8,826 bases of DNA from Victivallis vadensis (GTDB lineage: Bacteria; Verrucomicrobiota; Lentisphaeria; Victivallales; GWF2-50-93): NCBI GenBank assembly GCA_020718525.1, contig DYRX01000176.1:1-8826 (forward strand). Direction: 5' to 3'. The notes under the pieces are model-generated. The model was not told the DNA's origin. It did not search any database and saw only the letters and a program-made list of their open reading frames with translations. The stretch's first letter is position 1. Each line of letters opens with the position of its first letter. A program made the position numbers and the translations under genes. Shown one piece after another: positions 1 through 6,362 of the stretch.

Positions 1-513
1 CTGGCTCAGACCGGCGAGCCTTGTCAGATCTGCCTGCCGCCAGGCGCGGTCCGGATTGCTAAGCAAAACACGTGCGAGACGAGAGCTTTTGAGGGAAAAG
101 AAATCCGGCTCCCTGTCGGCAGTTCGGTAGCGCAGCGCCGTGGAGGGTGTATTGCGCTCAATGAGCACTCCGTTATCGCGTATCCAGATGCGGCCGTTTA
201 AATCCGCATGGCTGATGCCGTTCTCACGGCAATTCCGAGTCAGCGACTCGGAAAGGGATACAGTTGCGAGCAGAGGCGAGGAAGATTTTTCCGCCGTCAG
301 CCTCTCTATGATGTCAGCTCTTGCCTCCAATACTGGAAAAACCTTGAGTCGGATAATATGCCCGTCCAAATTCAGCTTCAAGATAGGGTGCCCGTTAACG
401 GAAGACGCACCCGCCCCTTCTGCTATCCGAACGGAAAGATAGTCGTCCATGGCAAGCTGTCCGATAAGTGCATCAAGCAAGTCATGCTCAGATTGGATGA
501 TTATATCTTTCAC
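1..513 (-). CDS. AbiEi-like winged-helix regulator, 3' end outside window
   Basis: This frame stays open on the minus strand from the left edge to a GTG at 513 (an in-frame ATG lies at 525). I prefer the GTG because a GAGG ribosome site sits 6 bases upstream of it, while the ATG has none. About 171 residues are visible. The first ~100 look like a compact alpha/beta domain. Then come a strand-rich stretch with the motif DLNGRIWIRDNGVLIER and, at the edge, the start of a helix-turn-helix (KSSRLARVLLSNPDRAW followed by ADLTRLAGLSQ). That arrangement resembles type IV toxin-antitoxin AbiEi-family proteins and related solitary winged-helix regulators. It is divergent from the CRISPR operon. Family membership is inferred from motif memory, and the C-terminus and any partner gene lie outside the window. 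Plus-strand open frames across it are shadows. Confidence 0.7.
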   Translation of the reverse strand, partial: MKDIIIQSEHDLLDALIGQLAMDDYLSVRIAEGAGASSVNGHPILKLNLDGHIIRLKVFPVLEARADIIERLTAEKSSSPLLATVSLSESLTRNCRENGISHADLNGRIWIRDNGVLIERNTPSTALRYRTADREPDFFSLKSSRLARVLLSNPDRAWRQADLTRLAGLSQ

Positions 514-524
514 TGACAACCTCA

Positions 525-546
525 TTTATTACAGTTCAGTAATAAA
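525..546. promoter_or_regulatory. 22-bp palindrome, probable operator of the minus-strand regulator
   Basis: The arms TTTATTACaG and CaGTAATAAA meet around a central TT. All ten pairs match except one A-A mismatch. The palindrome lies just upstream of the GTG start and ribosome site of the minus-strand AbiEi-like gene and overlaps its candidate -10 box. AbiEi-type antitoxins are known to repress their own promoters through inverted repeats, so autoregulation is a reasonable inference. Confidence 0.6.
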
Positions 547-568
547 CGCCAATCGGGTAATAATTCAA
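541..568 (-). promoter_or_regulatory. candidate promoter of the minus-strand regulator
   Basis: Read on the minus strand, TTGAAT (568-563) is followed after 16 bases by TTTATT (546-541). The -35 is a fair match, the -10 weaker. The -10 lies inside the palindrome, so a bound repressor would block RNA polymerase. Confidence 0.4.
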
Positions 569-595
569 GGTTCCGATTTATTTTTTCTGTTCTTT

Positions 596-849
596 ATGGG
601 CGTGGCGACCGGAGCCGAGCTCAGGAAGCTGGGCCTGGCTAAGCTGGTGCGGGACTTCGGCAGAAGCGGCGTCTGGTTCTACGGCATCGCGAGGGGCGTG
701 GACGAGAGGGTTGTCACCCCGGACCAGCCGCGGAAAAGCCTGGGCCGCGAAATCACCCTACAGCACGACACCGATGACATATGCGAGATCCTGGACAGCC
801 TGCGCGCCCTCTCGGACGAGGTCTGGGCAATGCTGGAGGAGGAGAATTA
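596..849 (+). pseudogene. dinB (DNA polymerase IV) internal fragment
   Basis: About 84 codons encode a clear piece of a Y-family DNA polymerase. ELRKLGLAKLVRDFGRSG, then WFYGIARGVDERVV, then RKSLGREITLQHD correspond to the end of the thumb helix-hairpin-helix region and the start of the little-finger domain of DinB (in E. coli DinB roughly residues 190-270, with RSQGIDERDV and RKSVGVERT). The palm with its catalytic carboxylates and the rest of the little finger are absent in every frame around it. GC content is about 66% against about 33% on either side, with sharp edges. It is best read as a recombination remnant: it has no ribosome site and cannot be a polymerase. The exact 3' edge (around 845-850) is approximate. 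Confidence 0.85.
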
Positions 850-863
850 TCCTCAATTATTAT

Positions 864-891
864 TTGCTTTTATCTGTGTCAGTGTTATGAT
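864..891 (+). promoter_or_regulatory. candidate extended -10 promoter for the CRISPR operon
   Basis: TTGCTT (864-869) is followed after 16 bases by TATGAT (886-891), which is preceded by TG at the extended -10 position (883-884). Transcription would start near 898, about 60 bases before the CARF gene. The site lies in AT-rich DNA just after the dinB fragment. This is a consensus match only. Confidence 0.5.
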
Positions 892-957
892 AGTTTGCGC
901 AATCTATTTTTGTGGCAGGATCTTATCGGTGATGCCTCTTATTATCAGGGATGAATC

Positions 958-2058
958 GTGAAAGAAGTGCTGATTTGCCTTTGTGGACTTAGTCCTGCTG
1001 TCATTACAGAAATGGCATATGCCCTAGCAACGTCTGATACCACGACAATCCCGGACGAGATCATAGCAATTGCAACAAAGCCCGGAAAGGCACTCCTACG
1101 AAAAGAGATATTCCAGCCTTGTCTATGGGAAAAGATGAAGAGCGAACTGTCCATTCCCGACAACAAATGCATATTCGCTGATACAGGCTACAACGTTCGA
1201 ATAATTCCTTCTTCAGACAGAAAAAGCGACGCAAGCGATGTAAGCACAGGCAAGGATGTTGAACTGGCGGCAGACTTTATCTTGGACACAGTCAGACAAT
1301 TTTCCGAAAATCCTGACACCAGAATTACTTTCTCTATTTCAGGCGGCAGAAAGACCATGAGCGCTCTTGGTGCTCTGGCAATGACGCTTCTTGGACGAGA
1401 CCGTGACAGGCTCTGCCATGTCTTGGTTCGCCCGCCTTTAGACTCTCCTCTTTTGTCTCCTAGATTCTACTATCACAGTAGGAACAACAGGAAATATGTG
1501 CTGGATGGCAAAGTTTTTTATTCGTCGCGATCAGACATAAGCATTTGCGATATACCATTTGTTAGAATTAGAAATCTCTTTCCAGAAAAATTTTCCAGAC
1601 TGCCAGGCTCCTTCATGGATACGGTTGATTTCATAAACAAGAATGCGCCAGCAACACATGCCATGCGCCTTCAATTGAATCGTCACGATTTGTCCCTGAA
1701 CATCAACGGAAGCAAAATAAGCCTGTCTTTTCCGGAATATGTTCTTTACTGGATGCTTGCAGACAGGGCATCGAAGGGAAAAAAGAAGATTGAAGGAGAA
1801 GGCGAACTGCACTCGGAAGTCATTGCTTTTGCTAGACAAATCACCGAATCCGCCCTACCTGGAATAGGGATTCGTTACTCTCATTTTTCCAATGAAAGAT
1901 TATATGATCCTGAATATTTCAGAAAGAAAGTGAGTTCAATAAAGAAAAAGATTGAAGGGACAATCCACTTCAGCAATGGGAGAGACTTTTTCCTTCCGTC
2001 CCATGCAAGAGGCGTTTATGGGTTGAATGTCCCGGCGGAAAACATAGACGGCACATGA
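958..2058 (+). CDS. CARF-domain CRISPR accessory protein, NE0113 family
   Basis: This 366-residue protein starts at GTG (958), with CAGGG a few bases upstream. Residues 1 to ~190 form a CARF (Rossmann-like) domain. The N-terminal CGLSPAVITEMAYAL (9-23) and GGRKTMSALG (129-138), followed by DRLCHVLV, are hallmarks of the Cas_NE0113 family, members of which are annotated as CRISPR ring nucleases or Csm6-like proteins. CARF domains bind the cyclic oligoadenylate made by Cas10, and ring nucleases degrade it. The C-terminal part (~236-366) reads like an OmpR-type winged helix: LSFPEYVLYWMLADRA, a basic helix FRKKVSSIKKKIEG, then a wing ending RGVYGLNVP. I see no HEPN catalytic motif in the C-terminal half. 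It could be a cyclic-oligoadenylate sensor/regulator or a ring nuclease. It lies 79 bases upstream of cmr2 in the same direction. Confidence 0.85.
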   Translation: MKEVLICLCGLSPAVITEMAYALATSDTTTIPDEIIAIATKPGKALLRKEIFQPCLWEKMKSELSIPDNKCIFADTGYNVRIIPSSDRKSDASDVSTGKDVELAADFILDTVRQFSENPDTRITFSISGGRKTMSALGALAMTLLGRDRDRLCHVLVRPPLDSPLLSPRFYYHSRNNRKYVLDGKVFYSSRSDISICDIPFVRIRNLFPEKFSRLPGSFMDTVDFINKNAPATHAMRLQLNRHDLSLNINGSKISLSFPEYVLYWMLADRASKGKKKIEGEGELHSEVIAFARQITESALPGIGIRYSHFSNERLYDPEYFRKKVSSIKKKIEGTIHFSNGRDFFLPSHARGVYGLNVPAENIDGT

Positions 2059-2060
2059 AA

Positions 2061-2076
2061 GACGTCCACAGACGTC
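2061..2076. repeat. GACGTC repeat able to form a hairpin
   Basis: GACGTC occurs twice, separated by CACA, three bases after the CARF stop codon. Because GACGTC is self-complementary, the pair is both a direct repeat (10-base period, AGACGTCCA twice) and a perfect 6-bp stem with a 4-base loop. No T-run follows, so it is not a standard intrinsic terminator. It could be an operator, a processing site or a weak attenuator. Confidence 0.5.
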
Positions 2077-2084
2077 CAAATTGC

Positions 2085-2113
2085 TGGAAAAATATTTAGA
2101 ATCGCAGTATAAT
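2085..2113 (+). promoter_or_regulatory. candidate promoter for cmr2
   Basis: A perfect TATAAT (2108-2113) lies 17 bases after TGGAAA (2085-2090), a four-of-six match to the -35 consensus. The start would be near 2120, leaving a leader of under 20 bases that holds the cmr2 ribosome site. This suggests the Cmr complex can be transcribed separately from the CARF gene. Confidence 0.5.
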
Positions 2114-2126
2114 CTGTTCAAAATAT

Positions 2127-2132
2127 AGGAGG
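2127..2132 (+). promoter_or_regulatory. strong ribosome binding site of cmr2
   Basis: AGGAGG stands 5 bases before the ATG at 2138. It is a full anti-Shine-Dalgarno match and fixes the cmr2 start. Confidence 0.8.
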
Positions 2133-2137
2133 CAATT

Positions 2138-4813
2138 ATGGTGAATCCCGAAGAAGTGTTCTGGAAGAGAAAGCTTATCGCATATCTGCACGACCCACCA
2201 GACAAATGTTTCGATATAAGAGGGCATGAAGATTCTGCCAAATCGTTCATGTCTGGAGCTGGATTTGGAGATGAATCAGAGCTTGACAGACTGCTTTCGC
2301 AAATCAAAGACGCGGATCATTTTTCTTCGTCTGCAGAAAGGTTTGTCTTCCCGAAAGGAAAGTGCGCTACGGAATATGACGCACAGACGGGATCATCCTT
2401 CATTCATCCGCTTTCTTCGTCCCCTTACATAGCTTCCAAAAACCTGAAGGCTCAAGCTGGAAACCTGCACGGGGTGCTTAAGTCGGCCGTAGGCAGTATT
2501 GATACAACAGACTGGCGTGTCAAGTTTTTTCTATATTGGCGACGATGGATGGAGAATGCCGTGACGAACAGCGCGGAAAACTCCGAGCATCTTGCATTTT
2601 CTCCGGCTGACTCGCGGATACCCGACCATTCAATCTGGAATCACATGTCCGTCACATCCGCATTGGCAGGTTGTACAGATGACGGAAAGGTGAAGCCGGC
2701 ACTTTTGCTTTTTCAGCTAGGCCCTGTCCAGGATTTCATCTCTCAGTCACGCTCGACACGAGACCTTTGGAGCGGAAGCTATCTACTCTCATGGCTTATT
2801 GCCCATGCAATGAAGGCAATAACGGACCAAGTCGGGCCAGACTCTATCATTTTTCCAAATCTAAGAGGCAACGGGATATTCGATGCTCTTCATAAAGATG
2901 AGATATACGGAGCAAGGTGGAAAGACCGAAATGGCTCAACAATGACAACTTGGGAGCGCATGAAAGATGAAAAACGCAAGGCGCAGGAAAAAGGAGAGGA
3001 CAGAGTGGCGGATTGGCTTCTCACTCCAACGCTCCCAAACCGCTTCCTTGCCTTAGTCCCTGGATCTAGGGTGGAAGAACTTGCGAAGTCCGCAGAAAAT
3101 TCTATCAAGAAAGAACTCGAAATCATCGGTCAGACTGTCTGGGACTGGATATCAAAGGAGGCTGGAAAAGCCGGCTGTGTCGGAATAGACAACTGGAAAA
3201 AACGCTGGGATTTACAGATCAAGGCTTTCCCGCAGATCACCTGGGCGGTTCAAGCTTGGCTCGAAAGAGAGAAATGTTTCGAAGAATTCGCAAAGCTTCC
3301 TGTAAACGATAAGGAAAAGAAGGAAACACCACTTCAGCGCCTCAAAGACATGTTTAAGTTCGCCGAAGATTGGTTACCTGTAGAAGATCGTGATCCGAGA
3401 TACTACTTGGACAGTGACAAAAGCGATCCGAAAAAGGGAAAGACAAAACTCAAAAATCCAGGAATCCTCTGGTCTGCCCACTATGCTCTCGTTGATGCAA
3501 AACTAGCCGCCAGAAGAAACACAAGAGACTTTTCCGCCTGGGAAAAGGAGGAGAGAAAGGAAGACGGAAAACGGGAAAACGGAACTCCGAAAGATTCTCT
3601 CTCAGGGAAAGAGGAGGTCATAGGTGATGAAAAATTCTGGAAATTTCTCATCGAAACCTATGGCAAAGACAATGGGAATCTTTTCACAAGCTCAGGCCAT
3701 CGCTATGGTGCGATGAACCTCATCAAGAGATTATGGTGCAGATCGGATAAAACACCATATCTGCGCGAGAAATCAGGCTTGACGGAAAAGGAATTCAACT
3801 CGGCCGTCAGATTTGAGACGGTTGAAGATGTGGCCGAGAAAAACAAGTATGGAGGGAAATACGTTGCGATCCTCGCAATGGACGGTGATGATATGGGCAA
3901 ATGGGTGTCGGGCGAAAAAACCCCGGAATTCCTAAGGCAGGTCTCCGACAAGGCACGCCAATATCTTGAACCCATATTAGAAAAGCATGGCAAGAAAGAT
4001 TTGAAACGCATGCTAACTCCTTCTTATCATCTCCAGTTCAGCGAGGCACTTGCCAACTACTCCACCTGGCTTGCTTCTGTAATCGTGGATGAATTCGATG
4101 GTCAACTGATTTACTCCGGAGGCGATGATGTCCTTGCCATGCTGCCTGCCGACAGGGCGATCGAATGTGCCGAAGCGTTACGGGCTGTCTTCCAAGGACA
4201 AGAGCCCGCAGGACATTCCAAGTTTAAACTGGCAGTTACTCATTCCGGGTTTGTAATGGAAAGAGCAGGCTATCCCCTGATTGTTCCTGGTAAAGCGGCA
4301 GATGTCTCGATAGGGCTTGCCATAGGACATTGCAACGCACCTCTTCAAATGCTCGTAAAAGAAGCCCATAAGGCGGAAAAAAGAGCGAAGAAAGAATATA
4401 AGAAAGGAGCCATTGCAATCACTGTCTATAAGCGTTCCGGCGAAATCCTTGAATGGGGCGGCAAATGGGATGACGAAGACGGCAAGGTTGCATTGAGGCT
4501 AATGAAAAAAATGACCGAATGGTCGTCTGGAGACGATGCCCCAGTTTCGGGGCGTTTCCCTTATGCTCTGGCCGAACTCCTCTCGCCATATGAACTTGGA
4601 GGAGAAAGATCCATTGATGACGGCAAGCTCAAGGATATAATCCTCAAGGAGTTCGCGCATGTTGTGCAGCAACAGGCGAAGAATTTGGAGGAAAAAGCAG
4701 AGCTTCTGGAGCTCGCAGAAAAATGGCTCGCACAGACTGAAGGACGCTACGAAGACTTCGCAAAGCTTTTTTTAGTTGAAACATTCATCAACCGAGCTAG
4801 GGGTGAAAACTGA
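2138..4813 (+). CDS. cmr2: Type III-B CRISPR large subunit Cmr2 (Cas10)
   Basis: This is the 891-residue signature subunit of the Cmr complex. Domains in order: an N-terminal HD-like segment (YLHDPPDK, His18-Asp19, then GHEDSAK); LGPVQDFISQSRSTRDLWSG (from ~194), typical of the first palm region of Cmr2; a charged central region; palm motif DGDDMG (582-587); palm motif YSGGDD with GGDD at 661-664; and a helical C-terminal domain. An intact GGDD predicts synthesis of cyclic oligoadenylate from ATP when target RNA binds. The usual zinc-binding pairs between the palm regions look lost: SLSGKEEVIG and YGAMNLIKRLW sit where family members have CxxC, giving Asp486/Ser489 and Gly524/Asn527. The stop overlaps the cmr3 start (TGATG), so translation is probably coupled. 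Whether the HD segment cuts DNA is uncertain, because it is often inactive in Cmr2. Confidence 0.96.
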   Translation: MVNPEEVFWKRKLIAYLHDPPDKCFDIRGHEDSAKSFMSGAGFGDESELDRLLSQIKDADHFSSSAERFVFPKGKCATEYDAQTGSSFIHPLSSSPYIASKNLKAQAGNLHGVLKSAVGSIDTTDWRVKFFLYWRRWMENAVTNSAENSEHLAFSPADSRIPDHSIWNHMSVTSALAGCTDDGKVKPALLLFQLGPVQDFISQSRSTRDLWSGSYLLSWLIAHAMKAITDQVGPDSIIFPNLRGNGIFDALHKDEIYGARWKDRNGSTMTTWERMKDEKRKAQEKGEDRVADWLLTPTLPNRFLALVPGSRVEELAKSAENSIKKELEIIGQTVWDWISKEAGKAGCVGIDNWKKRWDLQIKAFPQITWAVQAWLEREKCFEEFAKLPVNDKEKKETPLQRLKDMFKFAEDWLPVEDRDPRYYLDSDKSDPKKGKTKLKNPGILWSAHYALVDAKLAARRNTRDFSAWEKEERKEDGKRENGTPKDSLSGKEEVIGDEKFWKFLIETYGKDNGNLFTSSGHRYGAMNLIKRLWCRSDKTPYLREKSGLTEKEFNSAVRFETVEDVAEKNKYGGKYVAILAMDGDDMGKWVSGEKTPEFLRQVSDKARQYLEPILEKHGKKDLKRMLTPSYHLQFSEALANYSTWLASVIVDEFDGQLIYSGGDDVLAMLPADRAIECAEALRAVFQGQEPAGHSKFKLAVTHSGFVMERAGYPLIVPGKAADVSIGLAIGHCNAPLQMLVKEAHKAEKRAKKEYKKGAIAITVYKRSGEILEWGGKWDDEDGKVALRLMKKMTEWSSGDDAPVSGRFPYALAELLSPYELGGERSIDDGKLKDIILKEFAHVVQQQAKNLEEKAELLELAEKWLAQTEGRYEDFAKLFLVETFINRARGEN

Positions 4814-6075
4814 TGAACAAAGAACACAAATTCCATATTGAACCGCGGGATCTTGTTTTCATGCGCGATGCCAGACCAATGGGGGCCTCCGATGCCGGAC
4901 TCGGAGGAAACTGGCCGCGTCCAGACCAAATCTGGAACGCATTCATTAATACTTTTCACGCAAAATGGCAGAATCAGCAGGACTGGGAGGGGCATCAGCA
5001 CAGGTACAAGCCCGGAATTGACAATAACGGCGACAGCTCGTTCAGATTTGGCGCCCTTAAGAGTATCGGTCCATTCCCTGTAGATGAGATAAAGAAGAAA
5101 ATCTATTTCCCATGTCCATTGGATCTTTCGTCCGATGATGACGGAATGCTCTTCCCCATGAAATTGACTTGCGCTTCTGGCTCGAACATGCCCAATCCGC
5201 TTAGATATGCATTCTCCTCTTCAAGGCTTGGGAAGAACGAAGCTCCTCAGTGGATATCGTCAGACGATTATTCGGAATATCTGAAAGGGAACCCCTTCAA
5301 GCCTGAAAAGTATGAACTATATGATGTGGAGAGAAATATTGGCATAGGAATTGATCCCACCACAAATTCCACAATTGATGGGAAACTGTATCAGGCGGAA
5401 TATCTGCGTCTGCGCCATTCGACAAGAATGGCTGTTCAGGTCTCTTGCTGCTTGAAAGGCGGCATAGATGTATTTAGGGAAATAGCCAAGGAGAAGAATC
5501 TTCCATTTGTTCTTGGCGGACAGCAGGGAGTCGCTCTTCTCAATTCTCCATCCCATTCTTTCTCTCTTCCATTTTCCTGTTTTCCACCTTCATTAAGCTC
5601 TCCTGTCTTTGTCCGTTGGATCCTTCTCAGCCCAGCAGTATATCCTGAAATACAGGCACATCCCGGAGGCTGGTTGCCGAACTGGGTTGATTGCGGCAAC
5701 GGATCCGTGATGCTTCCGAGGAAGGGTCTGCCGAAGAAGGAGGGCGAGAGTCGTGGTGAATGGCGCGAGAGAATAGAAAAAGCTGAAAAGTTTTCCGCAA
5801 GGCTTGTTGCGGCAAGGATTGGAAAGCCAATGGCCTTCTCGGGCTGGGATCTGCAAACGGGGCCTAAGCCTACTCAGCTTGCAGTTCCTGCGGGCTCATG
5901 CTATGTCTTCGAATGCGCCGATCTCGAAGAGGCAAGAGACTTGAGCAATGCCCTTTCCTGGAACGGTGGCGATGGCGATATGGTGATGAACCGGCGCTCG
6001 ACTGTCTTTGGAGAAAAAGGCTTCGGTCTCGGAGTATGCTCGATCTTGAAATACAATGAATGCATTGTAAATTAA
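4813..6075 (+). CDS. cmr3: Type III-B CRISPR subunit Cmr3
   Basis: This 420-residue RAMP-superfamily protein caps the 5'-handle end of the crRNA and contacts Cmr2. The N-terminus HIEPRDLVFMRDARPMG (8-24) is the Cmr3 signature, where the family has P-x-D-x-L-x-F-R-D-x-R-P. The C-terminus carries the glycine-rich loop GEKGFGLGV (400-408), preceded by RRS. The length is usual for the family. The ATG shares one base with the cmr2 stop codon, and AGGGG lies about 9 bases upstream, so cmr2 and cmr3 are probably made in equal amounts by coupled translation. In the usual order cmr4 follows directly, but here three unrelated genes intervene. The last codons also carry the inverted repeat and -35 box of the candidate downstream promoter. 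Confidence 0.93.
   Translation: MNKEHKFHIEPRDLVFMRDARPMGASDAGLGGNWPRPDQIWNAFINTFHAKWQNQQDWEGHQHRYKPGIDNNGDSSFRFGALKSIGPFPVDEIKKKIYFPCPLDLSSDDDGMLFPMKLTCASGSNMPNPLRYAFSSSRLGKNEAPQWISSDDYSEYLKGNPFKPEKYELYDVERNIGIGIDPTTNSTIDGKLYQAEYLRLRHSTRMAVQVSCCLKGGIDVFREIAKEKNLPFVLGGQQGVALLNSPSHSFSLPFSCFPPSLSSPVFVRWILLSPAVYPEIQAHPGGWLPNWVDCGNGSVMLPRKGLPKKEGESRGEWRERIEKAEKFSARLVAARIGKPMAFSGWDLQTGPKPTQLAVPAGSCYVFECADLEEARDLSNALSWNGGDGDMVMNRRSTVFGEKGFGLGVCSILKYNECIVN
6046..6073 (+). promoter_or_regulatory. candidate promoter of the toxin-antitoxin module, inside the cmr3 tail
   Basis: TTGAAA (6046-6051) is followed after 16 bases by TAAATT (6068-6073), which is five and four matches to consensus. The start would be near 6080, giving a leader of about 40 bases to the antitoxin ATG. 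The promoter overlaps the last codons and stop of cmr3, so the embedded genes could be expressed without the CRISPR operon. Confidence 0.45.
6052..6069. promoter_or_regulatory. perfect inverted repeat, probable toxin-antitoxin operator
   Basis: TACAATG and CATTGTA are exact complements separated by four bases (AATG). They fall between the -35 and -10 boxes of the candidate antitoxin promoter. Phd/YefM-type antitoxins repress their own operons by binding short palindromes at this kind of position. It is also coding sequence for the cmr3 C-terminus. Confidence 0.5.
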
Positions 6076-6077
6076 AC

Positions 6078-6103
6078 CTAGTTGAACTAAACTAGACTAA
6101 GTC
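6078..6103. promoter_or_regulatory. cluster of overlapping short inverted repeats before the antitoxin gene
   Basis: CTAGTT (6078-6083) and AACTAG (6090-6095) are inverted around GAACTA. Inside them TAGTT-G-AACTA (6079-6089) is itself a palindrome, and GACT-A-AGTC (6095-6103) follows. The core also reads as near-tandem 5-base units (AACTA, AACTA, GACTA). This is a plausible second operator, or a hairpin in the leader. Confidence 0.45.
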
Positions 6104-6119
6104 AATAAAGGAGATCTAA

Positions 6120-6362
6120 ATGCTTACTGTGAACATACACGAGGCGAAGACGAAACTTTCCGCACTGCTCGCAAAGGTCGAAAATGAAAACGAGACAATC
6201 TTGGTCTGCAGAAACGGGAAACCTGTGGCGGACATTGTTCCTCACGTGAAGAAAAAACTGCAATTTCCACTAAAACCGCATCCAACACTCGGGGGACTCA
6301 TAATAAACTGTGATTTGACCGCTCCATTGACAGACGATGAATGGCCGGAGGACTGCAGATGA
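6120..6362 (+). CDS. Phd/YefM-family antitoxin
   Basis: This is an 80-residue protein with a good ribosome site (AGGAG, 6 bases before the ATG). The N-terminus (VNIHEAKTKLSALLAKVENENETILVCRNGKPVADIVP) is the classic DNA-binding Phd/YefM fold, with a conserved helix, then the strand ending NGKPVA. The C-terminus DLTAPLTDDEWPEDCR matches the toxin-binding tail common in Phd antitoxins paired with PIN toxins. It would neutralise the downstream VapC-like toxin and repress its own promoter. The next gene starts inside its stop codon (ATGA overlap), typical of antitoxin-toxin coupling. The gene is on the same strand as the cmr genes and begins 44 bases after cmr3. Confidence 0.92.
   Translation: MLTVNIHEAKTKLSALLAKVENENETILVCRNGKPVADIVPHVKKKLQFPLKPHPTLGGLIINCDLTAPLTDDEWPEDCR

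Larger units (their letters stand above)
514..957. other. intergenic stretch with no intact gene
   Basis: The stretch between the minus-strand regulator and the CARF gene holds the palindrome and promoter of the regulator, an AT-rich T-run segment (about 33% GC at 541-600), the GC-rich dinB fragment, and a second AT-rich segment (about 33% GC at 841-900) with a candidate promoter for the CRISPR genes. A frame from 596 to 961 is open across the fragment and would end with a hydrophobic tail (LLFAFICVSVMIVCAIYFCG), overlapping the CARF start as GTGA. It has no ribosome site, so I do not call it a gene. Confidence 0.6.

Noticed and set aside
140..516. Two overlapping plus-strand open frames of about 100 codons
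   Set aside because: They lie opposite the minus-strand AbiEi-like gene, have no recognisable motifs, and are shadows of it.
1399..1419. RxxxxH pattern (RDRLCH) in the CARF protein, resembling a HEPN active site
   Set aside because: It lies inside the CARF domain in the stretch conserved across the NE0113 family (DRL-x-HVLV), not in a HEPN domain.
2061..2084. Intrinsic terminator after the CARF gene
   Set aside because: The 6-bp hairpin is not followed by a T-run.
6082..6109. Promoter TTGAAC / AATAAA directly before the antitoxin gene
   Set aside because: Transcription would start at or after the ribosome site. The pair at 6046 and 6068 leaves a usable leader.
6341..6358. Upstream ATG for the PIN toxin
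   Set aside because: It lies within the antitoxin gene with no ribosome site. The ATGA overlap at 6359 and the MIILDT start match the family.
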